Origin: Nostocoides sp. F2B08
GTDB lineage: Bacteria > Actinomycetota > Actinomycetes > Actinomycetales > Dermatophilaceae
DNA length: 64,000 nucleotides
NCBI RefSeq assembly: GCF_009184895.1
Contig: NZ_WESE01000008.1
Span: forward strand, 62,476 to 126,475
Direction: 5' to 3'
Shown here: positions 34,899 to 43,519 of the stretch, one piece after another
Layout: the number at the start of each line of letters is the position of its first letter
Position numbering within the stretch: the stretch's first letter is position 1
Position numbers and translations under genes: made by a program
Notes under the pieces: model-generated
What the model saw: the letters and a program-made list of their open reading frames with translations, nothing else
The model's database searches: none
What the model was told of the DNA's origin: nothing

Positions 34899-36061
34899 GA
34901 CGTCACTCTGTCACGGCGCGAGGGGACGTCGATGACGACCGTGCACCCGGCCCCGGGGCGGCTCCGCCAGCTCACGCTCCCGCCGAGGTCCTCGATGCGG
35001 CTGCGGATCGAGGCCGAGGCTCCGAGGCGGCCCTGGTTCTGTGCCTGGGCGAGGCGCCCTGGCTCCATGCCGACCCCGTTGTCGCGCACCGTGACCCGGA
35101 CGGCGTCCCGGGTGCCCTCCACGAGGACCCATGCCTCGGCATCGGGTCCGGCGTGACGGGTGACGTTGTCGAGTGCCGCCTCGACCGCGCGCGCGACCTC
35201 GTCGGCGACCCGGGGTGTCACCTCGACCGGTACCGCCGGAGTGACCACGCTCACCCGGTGGGTCTCGAGCGGGAGGAGCCGGGCGCGCAGGTCGCGTCCC
35301 CCGGAGGCGAGCGGTGCCGGGTGAGAGGACGTGATGAGGTCCCGCAGCGACCTCTCCTGCTCGGCGGCCAGTCGGGCCAGTTCCGCGCTCTCGCCGCCGA
35401 GCTCGTTCCCCCGCCGGTTGATGTAGGCGAGGGCCTGCAGGACCCCGTCGTGAACGGCGCGGGAGAGCCGTTCACGCTCCTTGAGCCGTTCCTGCTCGGC
35501 CAGCACGGCCTCGAGCCGCTGCTGTCCCTCACGGGCCAGGTCGACGGCCAGACCGAACAGGCCGCCCAACAGGACGAGCAGCACGATGTTGTGCAGGGTC
35601 GTCGCTGTCGGCACGAACCCGACTGCGATCAGGTCGGCCACCCCGATGACGACGGCGGCCACCAGTCCTCCGCGGACGCCGAGGAGCACCGCAGCACCGA
35701 GCACGCTACCGGCCGGCCAGATACTTGGAATGGTCGCCACTCCGGCCGCGATGTTCTCCGGAGTGTCGACGAAGCGCGACGCGACGATGCCCGCGACGGC
35801 TATCGCGATCTCGAGCACCGTCGTCGTCACGGTGCGGCGACGGTAGAAGAGCATCGCCAGGCTCCACGCCATGAGGACCGCGATGATGACGAAGGCCAAC
35901 CAGGGGCGGAGCATCTCCTCATGGCGGCGGTAGGCCAGCTGCCCCGCATACAGGGCTGCGATGGGTCGGAAGACGTCCAGGCCGGCCCAGGAGGCCACCG
36001 CGACAATCGGCTCCCGACGGCCGCTGCGGCCGGTGCGGTCAGCTCGCAGCGCGGTCCACAT
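34895..36061 (-). CDS. Sensor histidine kinase (HisKA_3/NarX type)
   Basis: 388 residues from ATG 36061, which has GAGGGGAG upstream; a GTG at 36115 would extend deeper into plsC. The N-terminal half has several membrane helices (LAFVIIAVLMAWSLAM, VLEIAIAVAGIVAS, SVLGAAVLLGV, GLVAAVVIGVADLIAVGFV, IVLLVLLGGLFGLAV). The dimerisation motif RLSRAVHDGVLQALA has the phospho-accepting His204, followed by a HATPase domain (ALDNVTRHAG, VRDNGVGME, GRLGASASIRSRIEDLGGS). It phosphorylates the coupled regulator. There is no obvious extracellular sensor domain, so the signal is probably within the membrane. Confidence 0.9.
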   Translation of the reverse strand: MWTALRADRTGRSGRREPIVAVASWAGLDVFRPIAALYAGQLAYRRHEEMLRPWLAFVIIAVLMAWSLAMLFYRRRTVTTTVLEIAIAVAGIVASRFVDTPENIAAGVATIPSIWPAGSVLGAAVLLGVRGGLVAAVVIGVADLIAVGFVPTATTLHNIVLLVLLGGLFGLAVDLAREGQQRLEAVLAEQERLKERERLSRAVHDGVLQALAYINRRGNELGGESAELARLAAEQERSLRDLITSSHPAPLASGGRDLRARLLPLETHRVSVVTPAVPVEVTPRVADEVARAVEAALDNVTRHAGPDAEAWVLVEGTRDAVRVTVRDNGVGMEPGRLAQAQNQGRLGASASIRSRIEDLGGSVSWRSRPGAGCTVVIDVPSRRDRVTS

Positions 36062-36794
36062 CGGGGCTCCCCTCGCCCCGCCGCGCACGCGGGGCGACGT
36101 GTCGGCCCCGCCCACGGTTCTTGATCCGGTCCTTCATCGTCGACGCGTACTCGTCGACGTACTCCTGGTCGGACAGGCGCATCAGCTCGTAGAGGATCTC
36201 GTCGGTCGCCGAGCGGAGGACGAACCGGTCCTCCTCCATTCCCTCGTAGCGCGAGAAGTCCAACGGCTGACCGATCCGGACACCCACCCGGGTGATCCGA
36301 GGCACGACCCGTCCGGTCGGCTGGGCCTCGTCCGTCCCGACCATGACGACAGGGATCACGGGAACCTTTGCCTCCAGGGCCAGGCGGGCCACACCGGTCC
36401 GCCCTCGGAACAGGCGGCCGTCCGGGGATCGGGTGCCCTCGGGGTAGATGCCGAGGAGTTCACCTCGCCCGAGGACCTTCAGGCCCGCCTTGAGCGCCGC
36501 GTTGCTCGCCTTGCCACCGGAGCGGTCGACGGGGAGCTGTCCCACGCCGCGCATGAACGTCGCGGTGAGCCAGCCTTTGAGGCCCCGTCCGGTGAAGTAG
36601 TCGGACTTGGCGAGGAACGTCACCCGCCGGTCCACGACGAGCGGCAGGAAGATCGAGTCACTGAAGGACAGATGGTTGCTCGCGAGGATCGCCGGGCCCT
36701 CGCGCGGGATGTTCTCCAGTCCCTCGACCCAGGGACGGAAGAACAACCGGAGCACCGGCCCGAGGGCGAAGCGCTTGAGGAACCAGTAGAGCAC
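36039..36794 (-). CDS. plsC: 1-acyl-glycerol-3-phosphate acyltransferase
   Basis: 251 residues. The PlsC motifs are ILASNHLSFSDSIFLP (NHxxxxD catalytic pair), GVGQLPVDRSG, LLGIYPEGTRSPDG (substrate binding) and VPVIPVVMVG. It transfers an acyl chain to lysophosphatidate in phospholipid synthesis at the membrane. The C-terminal 40 residues are basic and Arg-rich. Its 3' end overlaps the kinase start by 23 bp, suggesting translational coupling. M. tuberculosis Rv2182c is the positional counterpart. Confidence 0.92.
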   Translation of the reverse strand: MLYWFLKRFALGPVLRLFFRPWVEGLENIPREGPAILASNHLSFSDSIFLPLVVDRRVTFLAKSDYFTGRGLKGWLTATFMRGVGQLPVDRSGGKASNAALKAGLKVLGRGELLGIYPEGTRSPDGRLFRGRTGVARLALEAKVPVIPVVMVGTDEAQPTGRVVPRITRVGVRIGQPLDFSRYEGMEEDRFVLRSATDEILYELMRLSDQEYVDEYASTMKDRIKNRGRGRHVAPRARRGEGSPDVDRAAS

Positions 36795-36896
36795 GTCCGC
36801 ATGGTACGGCAGCCGGACTCGGACGGCAGCGGACCCGACGCGCGGCGACAGAGTCGGGGATTGCGGAAACCGCCCGGTTCAGCGTGGAATGATGCC

Positions 36897-37661
36897 GTGG
36901 TGAGCATTCCCGGCGCGACCCCCTTCCAGCACGACGGCGACTCCGGAGTCGGCGTCCTCCTCAGCCACGGCTTCACCGGCAGCACCGTCAGCATGCGGCC
37001 GTGGGCCGAGGACCTCGCCGCTGCAGGTCACTCGGTCTCCCTGCCGCTGCTCCCGGGCCACGGGACCACGTGGCAGGAGATGAACGGCACGACCTGGCAG
37101 GACTGGTACGCCGAGCTCAGCCGGGGTTTCGCCCGACTGACCGACCGGTGCCACCACGTCGTCGTAGCGGGACTGTCCATGGGCGGAGCACTCGTCACGC
37201 GGCTGGCGCAGGACCACCCCGACCGCATCAGCGGACTCGTGCTGGTGAACCCGGCGTTCAAGGTCGAGGACCCCCGGATGCGGGCACTTCCGCTGCTCCA
37301 ACGCGTCCTGCCGTCCCTGCCCGGCATCGGCAACGACATCAAGAAGCCGGGTCAGGACGAGGGCTGCTACGACCGCATACCGCTCAAGGCGCTGTACTCC
37401 CAGACCCAGCTGTGGAGCGAGGTGGTGGGGGACCTGCCGCGGCTGACCCTGCCCGTCCTGCTCTTCCGGAGCCCGGAGGACCACATCGTCCCGGCGTCGA
37501 GCTCGGCGCTGTTCCTCGAGCGGGTCGGCAGCACGGATGTCCACGAGGAGCTGCTCGTGAACAGCTATCACGTCGCCACCATCGACAACGACGCACCGAC
37601 GATCTTCGCCATGACCCGGCAGTTCATCGACCGGGTCTGCGAGGTGAATGCCGCGTCATGA
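36897..37661 (+). CDS. Alpha/beta hydrolase, Est30-type carboxylesterase / monoacylglycerol lipase
   Basis: 254 residues from GTG 36897 (GTG 36900 equally possible). It starts with VLLSHGFTGSTVSMRPWAEDL, the oxyanion region, and has the nucleophile elbow GLSMGG. The acid is in FRSPEDHIVP and the catalytic His in NSYHVATIDND. The short cap and length fit bacterial monoacylglycerol lipases and carboxylesterases that hydrolyse medium-chain esters. It is divergent from plsC, which suits a lipid turnover role. The start of the next gene overlaps its stop as ATGA. Confidence 0.88.
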   Translation: MVSIPGATPFQHDGDSGVGVLLSHGFTGSTVSMRPWAEDLAAAGHSVSLPLLPGHGTTWQEMNGTTWQDWYAELSRGFARLTDRCHHVVVAGLSMGGALVTRLAQDHPDRISGLVLVNPAFKVEDPRMRALPLLQRVLPSLPGIGNDIKKPGQDEGCYDRIPLKALYSQTQLWSEVVGDLPRLTLPVLLFRSPEDHIVPASSSALFLERVGSTDVHEELLVNSYHVATIDNDAPTIFAMTRQFIDRVCEVNAAS

Positions 37662-38140
37662 CGCCGGAGCAGCCCGAGCGCGACCTCGACAAGGAGTTCG
37701 AGGCTCTGATCGCGGGCTGGGACGCAACCGGTCCGATCGAGGATCCGGCGCCGCCCCCTCCCGCGCCATCGGGGCCGGCACCGCCCGAGCCCCCTGCAGC
37801 GGGTCCGCCCCCGGGTGTGAACATCTGGCGCGGGCCCACCGCGTGGGTGCCGCCCGAGGACACCCGAGGCGCCGACGCGACCCCCGAACCGGATGACGAG
37901 GAGGACGAGTTCCGTCCCGATCCGGTCGTGTTGCCCCCGCAGGAGGACCTGCACTTCTGGGGAATCATCGTCGGCCTGGTCGGCGGCGGTCTGCTTCTGC
38001 TCTATGTCGCGCTGACCGGTGCGTCGACGTCATCCTGGTGGTTCCTCGGAGCCGTCGGACTGTTCGTCGGTGGGTTCGCCCTACTCATCCTCCGGCAGCC
38101 GCGCGACCGCGACACGACCGATGACGGGACCCGGCTCTGA
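37658..38140 (+). CDS. Small membrane protein with acidic, proline-rich N-terminal half
   Basis: 160 residues. Residues 1-100 are cytoplasmic-looking, rich in Pro, Glu and Asp, with the motif FEALIAGWD near the start. Two helices follow (FWGIIVGLVGGGLLLLYVAL and WWFLGAVGLFVGGFALLIL) and a short basic tail. Similar two-helix actinobacterial proteins exist, but I know no function. It is translationally coupled to the esterase. Confidence 0.75.
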   Translation: MTPEQPERDLDKEFEALIAGWDATGPIEDPAPPPPAPSGPAPPEPPAAGPPPGVNIWRGPTAWVPPEDTRGADATPEPDDEEDEFRPDPVVLPPQEDLHFWGIIVGLVGGGLLLLYVALTGASTSSWWFLGAVGLFVGGFALLILRQPRDRDTTDDGTRL

Positions 38141-38168
38141 GCTGAGAAAGCGTGGTCGAGCGGTCACC

Positions 38169-39557
38169 TCAGCGCGACAGCGACCTGTCCACGAGAATTA
38201 GTGAGTTGCGCATCGGGTCGTAGGTCCGACGGCGCTCGTCGGGCAGGTCGGAGGCCGAACCCCGATCGAACCCGTGCTCGATGAACCAGTGCGGCGTCTG
38301 AGTGGTCAGAGCGAAGAGTCGGCTCACACCCAACCCTCGGGCGGTGACCCGGGCACGGCGGAGGAGGACGGCCGCGAGGTCACGCCCCCGGTAGTCGGGA
38401 TGGACTGCGACGCAGGCCAGCTCGGCCGAGCCCTCTGACGGGAACGGGACCAGTGAGGCACAGGCGATGACGGTTCCGTCGCGGACGATGACCGAGAAGG
38501 TGTCGATATCGAGCTCGAGCTGTTCGCGGCTCCGAGGCACGAGAGTGCCGGCGCCTTCCAGCGGCGCGATCAAGGACATGATCCCGGCGACGTCGTCGAT
38601 GGTCGCCTGCCGAGTGGACTCATAGTCGTCGTCGGCCGAGATCATCAGGCCGCAGCCGTCACGGGTGTAGAGCTCGCGCAGGAGCGGGCTGGCTCCCTCG
38701 GCCCCGATGAGGTGCACCCGGCGGACGCCCGCACGACACGCGGAGAGCGCAGCGCGCACGCAGTTGCGGTCCTCCGGTGAGAGCGTCCGCTCCCGAAGCT
38801 CGGTGACGAGCATCGTCTCGGCGGCGCTCAGGGGCAGCTGGCCGGCGTCTCCGGCGTCGAGGGCGATCCGCCAGGTGCCCGGCTCCGACTCGATGACGAA
38901 GATCAGCTTGTCCGCGCCGAGCCCCGTCGCTACCGCCTCGGCGACCTCGGCGTTACGGAGGTTGAAGGTCTCGCCGGTCGGCGAGTAGCCGATCGGGGAG
39001 ATCAGGACGATCCGATCGGTGGACAGCTGATCACGGATCTCGGACACCGCGACACTGCGGACGAGACCGGTGAGCGCGTGGTCGACACCGTCCCGGACAC
39101 CCACCGGACGGGCGGTCACCCAGTTGCCGCCGACGACCTTGAGTCGGGAGCCCGCCATGGGCGTATTGCCGAGGCTCGCACTCAGTCGTGCCTCGATGTC
39201 CATGCGCAGCGAGCCGACGGCCGCTTTGACCGCCTCCATCGTCGGTCCGTCGGTCACCCTGAGGTCTCCGGCGAACCGGGACCGGATACCCCTGACCTCG
39301 AGCTCGGCCTCGATCTGGGGGCGCACCCCGTGCACCAGCACGATGCGGACGCCGAGGCTGGACAGGAGCGCGATGTCGCCCAACAGCCGGTCGGTATCCC
39401 CTCGCAGGCAGATCTCTCCGGGGAAGGCGATGACGAAGGTCTTGCCGTTGTGCGTGTGGATGTAGGGAGCCGCGCTGCGGAGGGCGTGGACGAAGTGCTC
39501 GCCCGTGACGTCCGGAGGGGTGCCGCGTTCGGGCGCGTCGGGCTGCTCCTCGTTCAC
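38169..39557 (-). CDS. argA: N-acetylglutamate synthase, classical two-domain ArgA
   Basis: 462 residues from GTG 39557. An N-terminal amino-acid-kinase domain (APYIHTHNGKTFVIAFPGE, LVHGVRPQIEAEL, RLSASLGNTPMAG, VGGNWVTARPVG, SPTGETFNLRN) is fused to a C-terminal GNAT domain (AELACVAVHPDYRGRDLA...LLRRA, then LFALTTQTPHWFIEHGF). It closely follows the E. coli ArgA pattern and length (443 residues). It makes N-acetylglutamate from glutamate and acetyl-CoA, the first step of arginine synthesis, and the kinase-like domain is normally the arginine-feedback site. Mycobacteria use a short GNAT-only ArgA, so this form is unexpected in an actinobacterium. Its composition matches its neighbours. Confidence 0.92.
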   Translation of the reverse strand: MNEEQPDAPERGTPPDVTGEHFVHALRSAAPYIHTHNGKTFVIAFPGEICLRGDTDRLLGDIALLSSLGVRIVLVHGVRPQIEAELEVRGIRSRFAGDLRVTDGPTMEAVKAAVGSLRMDIEARLSASLGNTPMAGSRLKVVGGNWVTARPVGVRDGVDHALTGLVRSVAVSEIRDQLSTDRIVLISPIGYSPTGETFNLRNAEVAEAVATGLGADKLIFVIESEPGTWRIALDAGDAGQLPLSAAETMLVTELRERTLSPEDRNCVRAALSACRAGVRRVHLIGAEGASPLLRELYTRDGCGLMISADDDYESTRQATIDDVAGIMSLIAPLEGAGTLVPRSREQLELDIDTFSVIVRDGTVIACASLVPFPSEGSAELACVAVHPDYRGRDLAAVLLRRARVTARGLGVSRLFALTTQTPHWFIEHGFDRGSASDLPDERRRTYDPMRNSLILVDRSLSR

Positions 39558-39646
39558 GAGGGCCAGCGTAGTCAGCCCGCGCGACCGTGGGCACGGGCGT
39601 CGACGGCGAGGCCGAACCTGACGACCCGGAAGGCGGCCGATACGGA

Positions 39647-40369
39647 TCAGAGGAGGATGTCGACCCAGACGGGCCGGTGGTCGCTCGCTCGGAGCAGCTC
39701 CTCCTCGTCGAGGTCGAGCGGGCAGTGCGGGAGAACCTCGATGTCCGGTGACGCGAGGATCACGTCGAGGACCGCCCGGGGACGTCGGACGGGGTACGTC
39801 GGCGCATCGGGTGAGACGAGACACAGCCGGGACTCGAGCAGCTGACTGGCACTCCCCGACCGGTGCTCGTTCAGGTCCCCGGCGAGCACGATGCGATGCG
39901 GCCCTCCGGCCGTTGCGACGACATCGTCGATGATCGTGCGGGTGTGGACGTGACGCTCTCCCGCGTTCAGGCTCAGATGCACGCTCGACACGGTCAGTGC
40001 AGCCAGGTCCGGCCGTCCGGTCGGGCGGACCCGGACCACCGCATACCCTCTGGATCGGGTGAACAGGGCCACGGTGAGCCGGCTGTGGCGAGCCTCGACC
40101 GGACTGACCCGGTCACCGGTGAAGACCGTGGTGCCGCCGCCGCCCCGGTGCCCACCCGGCCAGGACATGCCGCACTCCTCGGCGAACCGGCGAACCCGCC
40201 AGCCGCTGACCGGATGCCTCGGAACCTCCTGGAGGCAGAGCACATCGGGCGCGATCGCGCGCACCACCCGTGACGCAGCACGGCGGTCGTCGAGGAAGTC
40301 GCGAGTGTTGTAGCCGGCGACCCGTAGCCGAGTCCGACCGGTGTGGTCACCGGCGGGATCGACCGTCAC
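39647..40369 (-). CDS. Endonuclease/exonuclease/phosphatase family protein
   Basis: 240 residues from GTG 40369, overlapping the ROK kinase stop by four bases. The EEP-fold residues are visible: RVAGYNTRDF, VLCLQEV (metal Glu), SSVHLSLN, IVLAGDLNEHRSG (Asp-x-Asn) and the terminal SDHRPVWV catalytic His. No signal peptide or membrane segment is seen, so it is cytoplasmic. Members cleave DNA, RNA, phosphoinositides or related phosphodiesters; the substrate is unknown. Coupling to a sugar kinase gives no clear clue. Confidence 0.88.
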   Translation of the reverse strand: MTVDPAGDHTGRTRLRVAGYNTRDFLDDRRAASRVVRAIAPDVLCLQEVPRHPVSGWRVRRFAEECGMSWPGGHRGGGGTTVFTGDRVSPVEARHSRLTVALFTRSRGYAVVRVRPTGRPDLAALTVSSVHLSLNAGERHVHTRTIIDDVVATAGGPHRIVLAGDLNEHRSGSASQLLESRLCLVSPDAPTYPVRRPRAVLDVILASPDIEVLPHCPLDLDEEELLRASDHRPVWVDILL

Positions 40370-41397
40370 GGGTCGACGCTGGCCCTGGCGAGGTCGGCGG
40401 CGCCGATCAGGCCGGCGTCGTTGCCCAGACTCGCTGCGACGATCCCCGCCTCCGGCCGATAGCCGCGTCCGGTGAGAGTGCGCGCGAACGCGGTCCTGGC
40501 GGGATCGAGGAGGAGCTCACCCGCGGCGCTCACACCGCCACCGACGACGAACATGCCCGGATCGAGGGCCGCGGCGAGGTTGGCCATCCCCACCCCGAGC
40601 CAGGTGCCGATCTCGGAGAGGAGCTCGACCGCCATCATGTCGCCCTCCCGGGCGGCCTCGGTAATCAGCGGCCCGGTGAGGTTGGCGGCGTCGCCGTCGA
40701 TGCGGGCGAGCATGTCCATGGCGATCGGGCTGCGGGCGGCCACGAGGGCTCGCGCCTCCCGGACGAGTGCGTTGCCGGAGGCGTACTGCTCCCAGCAGCC
40801 ACGGTTCCCACACTCGCAGCGGTGCCCTTCGGGCACGACCTGCATGTGACCGAACTCGCCGGCGATGCCGTGCTTGCCGCGGATCACCTCGCCGTTCCAC
40901 AGCAGACCCCCGCCGATCCCGGTCCCGAGGGTGATCATCACCAGGTGTGTCTCGCCCCGCGCGGCACCGAAGCGCCACTCCGCCCACGCAGCGGCGTTCG
41001 CATCGTTGTCGATGAAGACCGGCTTGGTCAACCGGGCGGCCAGGCGGTCGCGGAGCGGCTCGTCACGCCACGACAGGTGCGGAGCGAAGGCGACCGTCGC
41101 CCGGTCGGCGGCCACGAACCCGGCGGCACCGATCCCGATCGCGGTGACCCGCTCCATCGCCAACCCCGACATCAGCTCGCCCACCACCCCGACGATGACG
41201 TCCTCGACGACGGCGGGCGACGTGGACCGGTGCGGCGTGTCGCGACGCAGCCGTCGGGTGATGAGTCCTCGGTCATCGACGAGTCCGCCGGCGACCTTGG
41301 TGCCGCCGATGTCGATGCCGATGGCCAGCGGCGCGAGCTCATCCGGCTCGCTCCCGCCCGCTGCGCTGTCGTCCACCGGCTCGGCACTCCCACTCAC
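40366..41397 (-). CDS. ROK-family glucokinase
   Basis: 343 residues from GTG 41397. The ATP site is AIGIDIGGTKVAGGLVDD, and the sugar site has FIDNDANAAAWAEWRFG and ITLGTGIGGGLLWNGEV. The zinc motif CECGNRGCWEQYASG and its upstream histidine (EFGHMQVV) mark it as an ROK sugar kinase, most like actinobacterial GlkA, rather than a repressor, since there is no helix-turn-helix. It phosphorylates glucose using ATP and may mediate glucose repression. It could process glucose released from sugars taken up by the importer at 5.9-9.5 kb, though the two loci are far apart. Confidence 0.9.
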   Translation of the reverse strand: MSGSAEPVDDSAAGGSEPDELAPLAIGIDIGGTKVAGGLVDDRGLITRRLRRDTPHRSTSPAVVEDVIVGVVGELMSGLAMERVTAIGIGAAGFVAADRATVAFAPHLSWRDEPLRDRLAARLTKPVFIDNDANAAAWAEWRFGAARGETHLVMITLGTGIGGGLLWNGEVIRGKHGIAGEFGHMQVVPEGHRCECGNRGCWEQYASGNALVREARALVAARSPIAMDMLARIDGDAANLTGPLITEAAREGDMMAVELLSEIGTWLGVGMANLAAALDPGMFVVGGGVSAAGELLLDPARTAFARTLTGRGYRPEAGIVAASLGNDAGLIGAADLARASVDP

Positions 41398-41483
41398 GAC
41401 AACCGAGGGTACCGATTCGGCACCGGCCGCATCGGGTCCGCGGGACCGCGTCCCTCACCGGGGGCGGTGGACGGCGGGGGCCC

Positions 41484-41825
41484 TCACTCCCCATCGAGGT
41501 CGTCGACCGGGATGTCCTGACGCGCTGGCGGGTCCTCGGACTCGCTCCGTGCGGACTGCAGGTCCGCGGCCAGGGTCCGTAGGGTCACCTCGGCCTGGTG
41601 GGCGAGGTCGGCGAGGGCGACGACGGCCGCGGGACTGACCGAGTGGAGCGTCGTCATCAGCCGGCACAGGGGGCAGATCTCGCACGTGTCGATGGGCCGC
41701 TGGTGATGACCGGAGGGGGCATCGTCCGGATCCTCGGGTCCCGGTCTGCCCGAACGGGCGCGCAACGCCTCGGCGAGGGCCGCGATCTCCTCGGCGACCG
41801 AGCCCGGGCGGTCCTCCCCGGTCAT
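41484..41825 (-). CDS. Conserved small protein with CEICPLC motif
   Basis: 113 residues from ATG 41825, overlapping the ArsA-type ATPase stop by four bases. The only strong feature is DTCEICPLCRLMTTLHSVSP at about residues 46-65, two CxxC pairs run together as CEICPLC, followed by a helix (AVVALADLAHQAEVTLRTLAADL). The N terminus is helical and acidic. A metal- or cluster-binding site is possible. I recognise the pattern from actinobacterial neighbours of ArsA-like genes but know no function. Confidence 0.7.
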   Translation of the reverse strand: MTGEDRPGSVAEEIAALAEALRARSGRPGPEDPDDAPSGHHQRPIDTCEICPLCRLMTTLHSVSPAAVVALADLAHQAEVTLRTLAADLQSARSESEDPPARQDIPVDDLDGE

Positions 41826-43012
41826 GCGATCACCCGGTCGTCGCGCGCGAACGTGACGACGAGTCGTCCGTCACGCACGCCCGCTCCGTCGACGGTCAAG
41901 GGGGCCAGGGCCGCGGGGAGCGTCACGACACGGTGCTGTCCGGCGACGTCGATCAGAAGGTCGTCGCCGCGCCGTCCCAGGGAGACGTCGGCGGCGGCCA
42001 CGAAGGGGACGAGCACGGAGAGGGTGTACCCCTGGGCGGTCTCGGTCACCGTGAGCGGTGCCGTCGACGCGGCGCCGACCGGACGGTCCCTCGTCAGCCG
42101 CACCTCCGCACACGAGATGGCCAGTCGGGCCAGGGCGTCGGGGCCGATGGGTTCCTCCGGCAGGTACGGCATGGCGACGATGGGTATGCCGGTGAAGGAT
42201 CGGTGCACTTCCTCCAGACCCTCGGCCTGGGCGCGGTTCCAGCCGGAGAGCCAGTCGGGACCCGTGGGGAAGATCCGGTTGACGTGCACCGCGTCCACGG
42301 TGAAGCCGAACAGCGAGAGCGATGTCCACGTCCGTCGCGCCTCGGCGGTCACGACCTTCTCAGGGGTCGTCACGAGCCGGATCGTCGAGCCGGGGGCCCG
42401 AAGGACCCCCTTGAGGTCGGTCATCTGGTCGTGCCAGCGCGTGATCGCCTCGAGGACCGCCGGACCGGGCATCGGCACACCCAAGGCCGCCGCCGCCGCG
42501 GGACGCCACGTCGAACCCTGGGGAAGCCACCGACGCAGATGCCAGGACAGCGAGTCGGGCAGCGCGAGGAGGCGAAGGGTCTCGGCCGTCGGCGCACAGT
42601 CGACGATGACGACGTCCCACTCATCGGCCCGGACCCGCTCCCGCAGGGTGACGAGGGCTGCGATCTCGTCGGCCCCCGGAAGGCTGGTCAGCTCTTCGGC
42701 CACGGCGGGGTCGATCCCGACATCGCCGAGCAGACCCAGCAGGTAGTCCTGGACCACCCGCCAGGCGTCGGAGAGGCCGTGTGCCGCGCTGACGTGCTCC
42801 GCCGTGAGGCGCTCCTCGACGAGCACGGGTCCTGAGTGCAGGTCGACCGCAAGCGCATCCCCGAGGGAGTGGGCCCCGTCGGTGGACATCACCAGGGTGC
42901 GTGCCCCCTCTCGCGCTGCGTCGATGCCGAGCGCGGCCGCCGTCGTCGTCTTGCCGACCCCGCCCTTGCCCGTGCAGACGAGCACGCGCGGCAGCCCCTC
43001 AGGCCTGGCCAC
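41822..43012 (-). CDS. ArsA/GET3-like anion-transporting ATPase
   Basis: 396 residues from GTG 43012; an ATG at 43036 is open but has no ribosome site and overlaps the SRPBCC gene more. The deviant Walker A is VLVCTGKGGVGKTTTAAALG, switch I is STDGAHSLGDAL and Walker B is VVIVDCAPTAETLRLL. Only one ATPase domain is present, followed by a C-terminal beta domain (LPAALAPLTVDGAGVRDGRL) like small heat-shock folds of GET3-type proteins. M. tuberculosis Rv2184c is the counterpart. No arsenic genes are nearby, so protein targeting or chaperoning is more likely than arsenite export. Confidence 0.87.
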   Translation of the reverse strand: MARPEGLPRVLVCTGKGGVGKTTTAAALGIDAAREGARTLVMSTDGAHSLGDALAVDLHSGPVLVEERLTAEHVSAAHGLSDAWRVVQDYLLGLLGDVGIDPAVAEELTSLPGADEIAALVTLRERVRADEWDVVIVDCAPTAETLRLLALPDSLSWHLRRWLPQGSTWRPAAAAALGVPMPGPAVLEAITRWHDQMTDLKGVLRAPGSTIRLVTTPEKVVTAEARRTWTSLSLFGFTVDAVHVNRIFPTGPDWLSGWNRAQAEGLEEVHRSFTGIPIVAMPYLPEEPIGPDALARLAISCAEVRLTRDRPVGAASTAPLTVTETAQGYTLSVLVPFVAAADVSLGRRGDDLLIDVAGQHRVVTLPAALAPLTVDGAGVRDGRLVVTFARDDRVIA

Positions 43013-43478
43013 GGGTGCGGGTCCTCGCCTCGACATAGGTGCGCAGCTGCTCGACGAAGGCGGTCACCAACGAGCGCTCGACCCGGCGTTTGAGGAGCCC
43101 CAGAACGGGGACGGTGACGTCGAGGGAGAGCGAGTGGGTGAGCTCGGTCGACCTGCCTTCGTCCCGGGATCGCAGGTCGAATCGGCCGTCCAGTGCACTG
43201 AGCAGCTCGGAGCTGACGAGGGCGTACGTCACGGCACCGGTCCCGTCCTCGTTCACGTCCCAGTCGTAGTCCACCGTGTAGGTGTCTTTCAGCGGCCCAC
43301 CGGTCACCGTGAACTCCACGTTGTCGGGCCAGCCGTCACCCTCATAGCTGCGGACGGTCACGGCTGCCGTGGCGTGCGCCCACCGGGGGTACTTCTCCAC
43401 GTCGGCGATGGCGTCGAGGACGAAGCCGGGCGGTGCCGAGATCTCGACGGTCGCGCTCGTGCCGGGGGGCAATGCCAT
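42999..43478 (-). CDS. SRPBCC (START-like) family protein
   Basis: 159 residues from ATG 43478. It begins TSATVEISAPPGFVLDAIADVEKYPRWAHAT, the standard opening of polyketide cyclase/SRPBCC lipid-binding proteins, followed by alternating beta strands and a long C-terminal helix (RRVERSLVTAFVEQLRTYVEAR). It has a deep hydrophobic pocket by fold and may bind a lipid or isoprenoid. It overlaps the ArsA-like ATPase by 14 bp, the same pair as Rv2185c/Rv2184c, so the two probably work together. Confidence 0.87.
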   Translation of the reverse strand: MALPPGTSATVEISAPPGFVLDAIADVEKYPRWAHATAAVTVRSYEGDGWPDNVEFTVTGGPLKDTYTVDYDWDVNEDGTGAVTYALVSSELLSALDGRFDLRSRDEGRSTELTHSLSLDVTVPVLGLLKRRVERSLVTAFVEQLRTYVEARTRTRGQA

Positions 43479-43519
43479 AGTGCTCAAGGCTAATCCACCC
43501 CCGCCACTAGGGTTGACCG

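Noticed and set aside
41822-43012. Arsenite export ATPase (ArsA proper).
   Set aside because: Single ATPase domain, no ArsB/ArsR/ArsD neighbours, and partner genes as in the mycobacterial non-arsenic pair.
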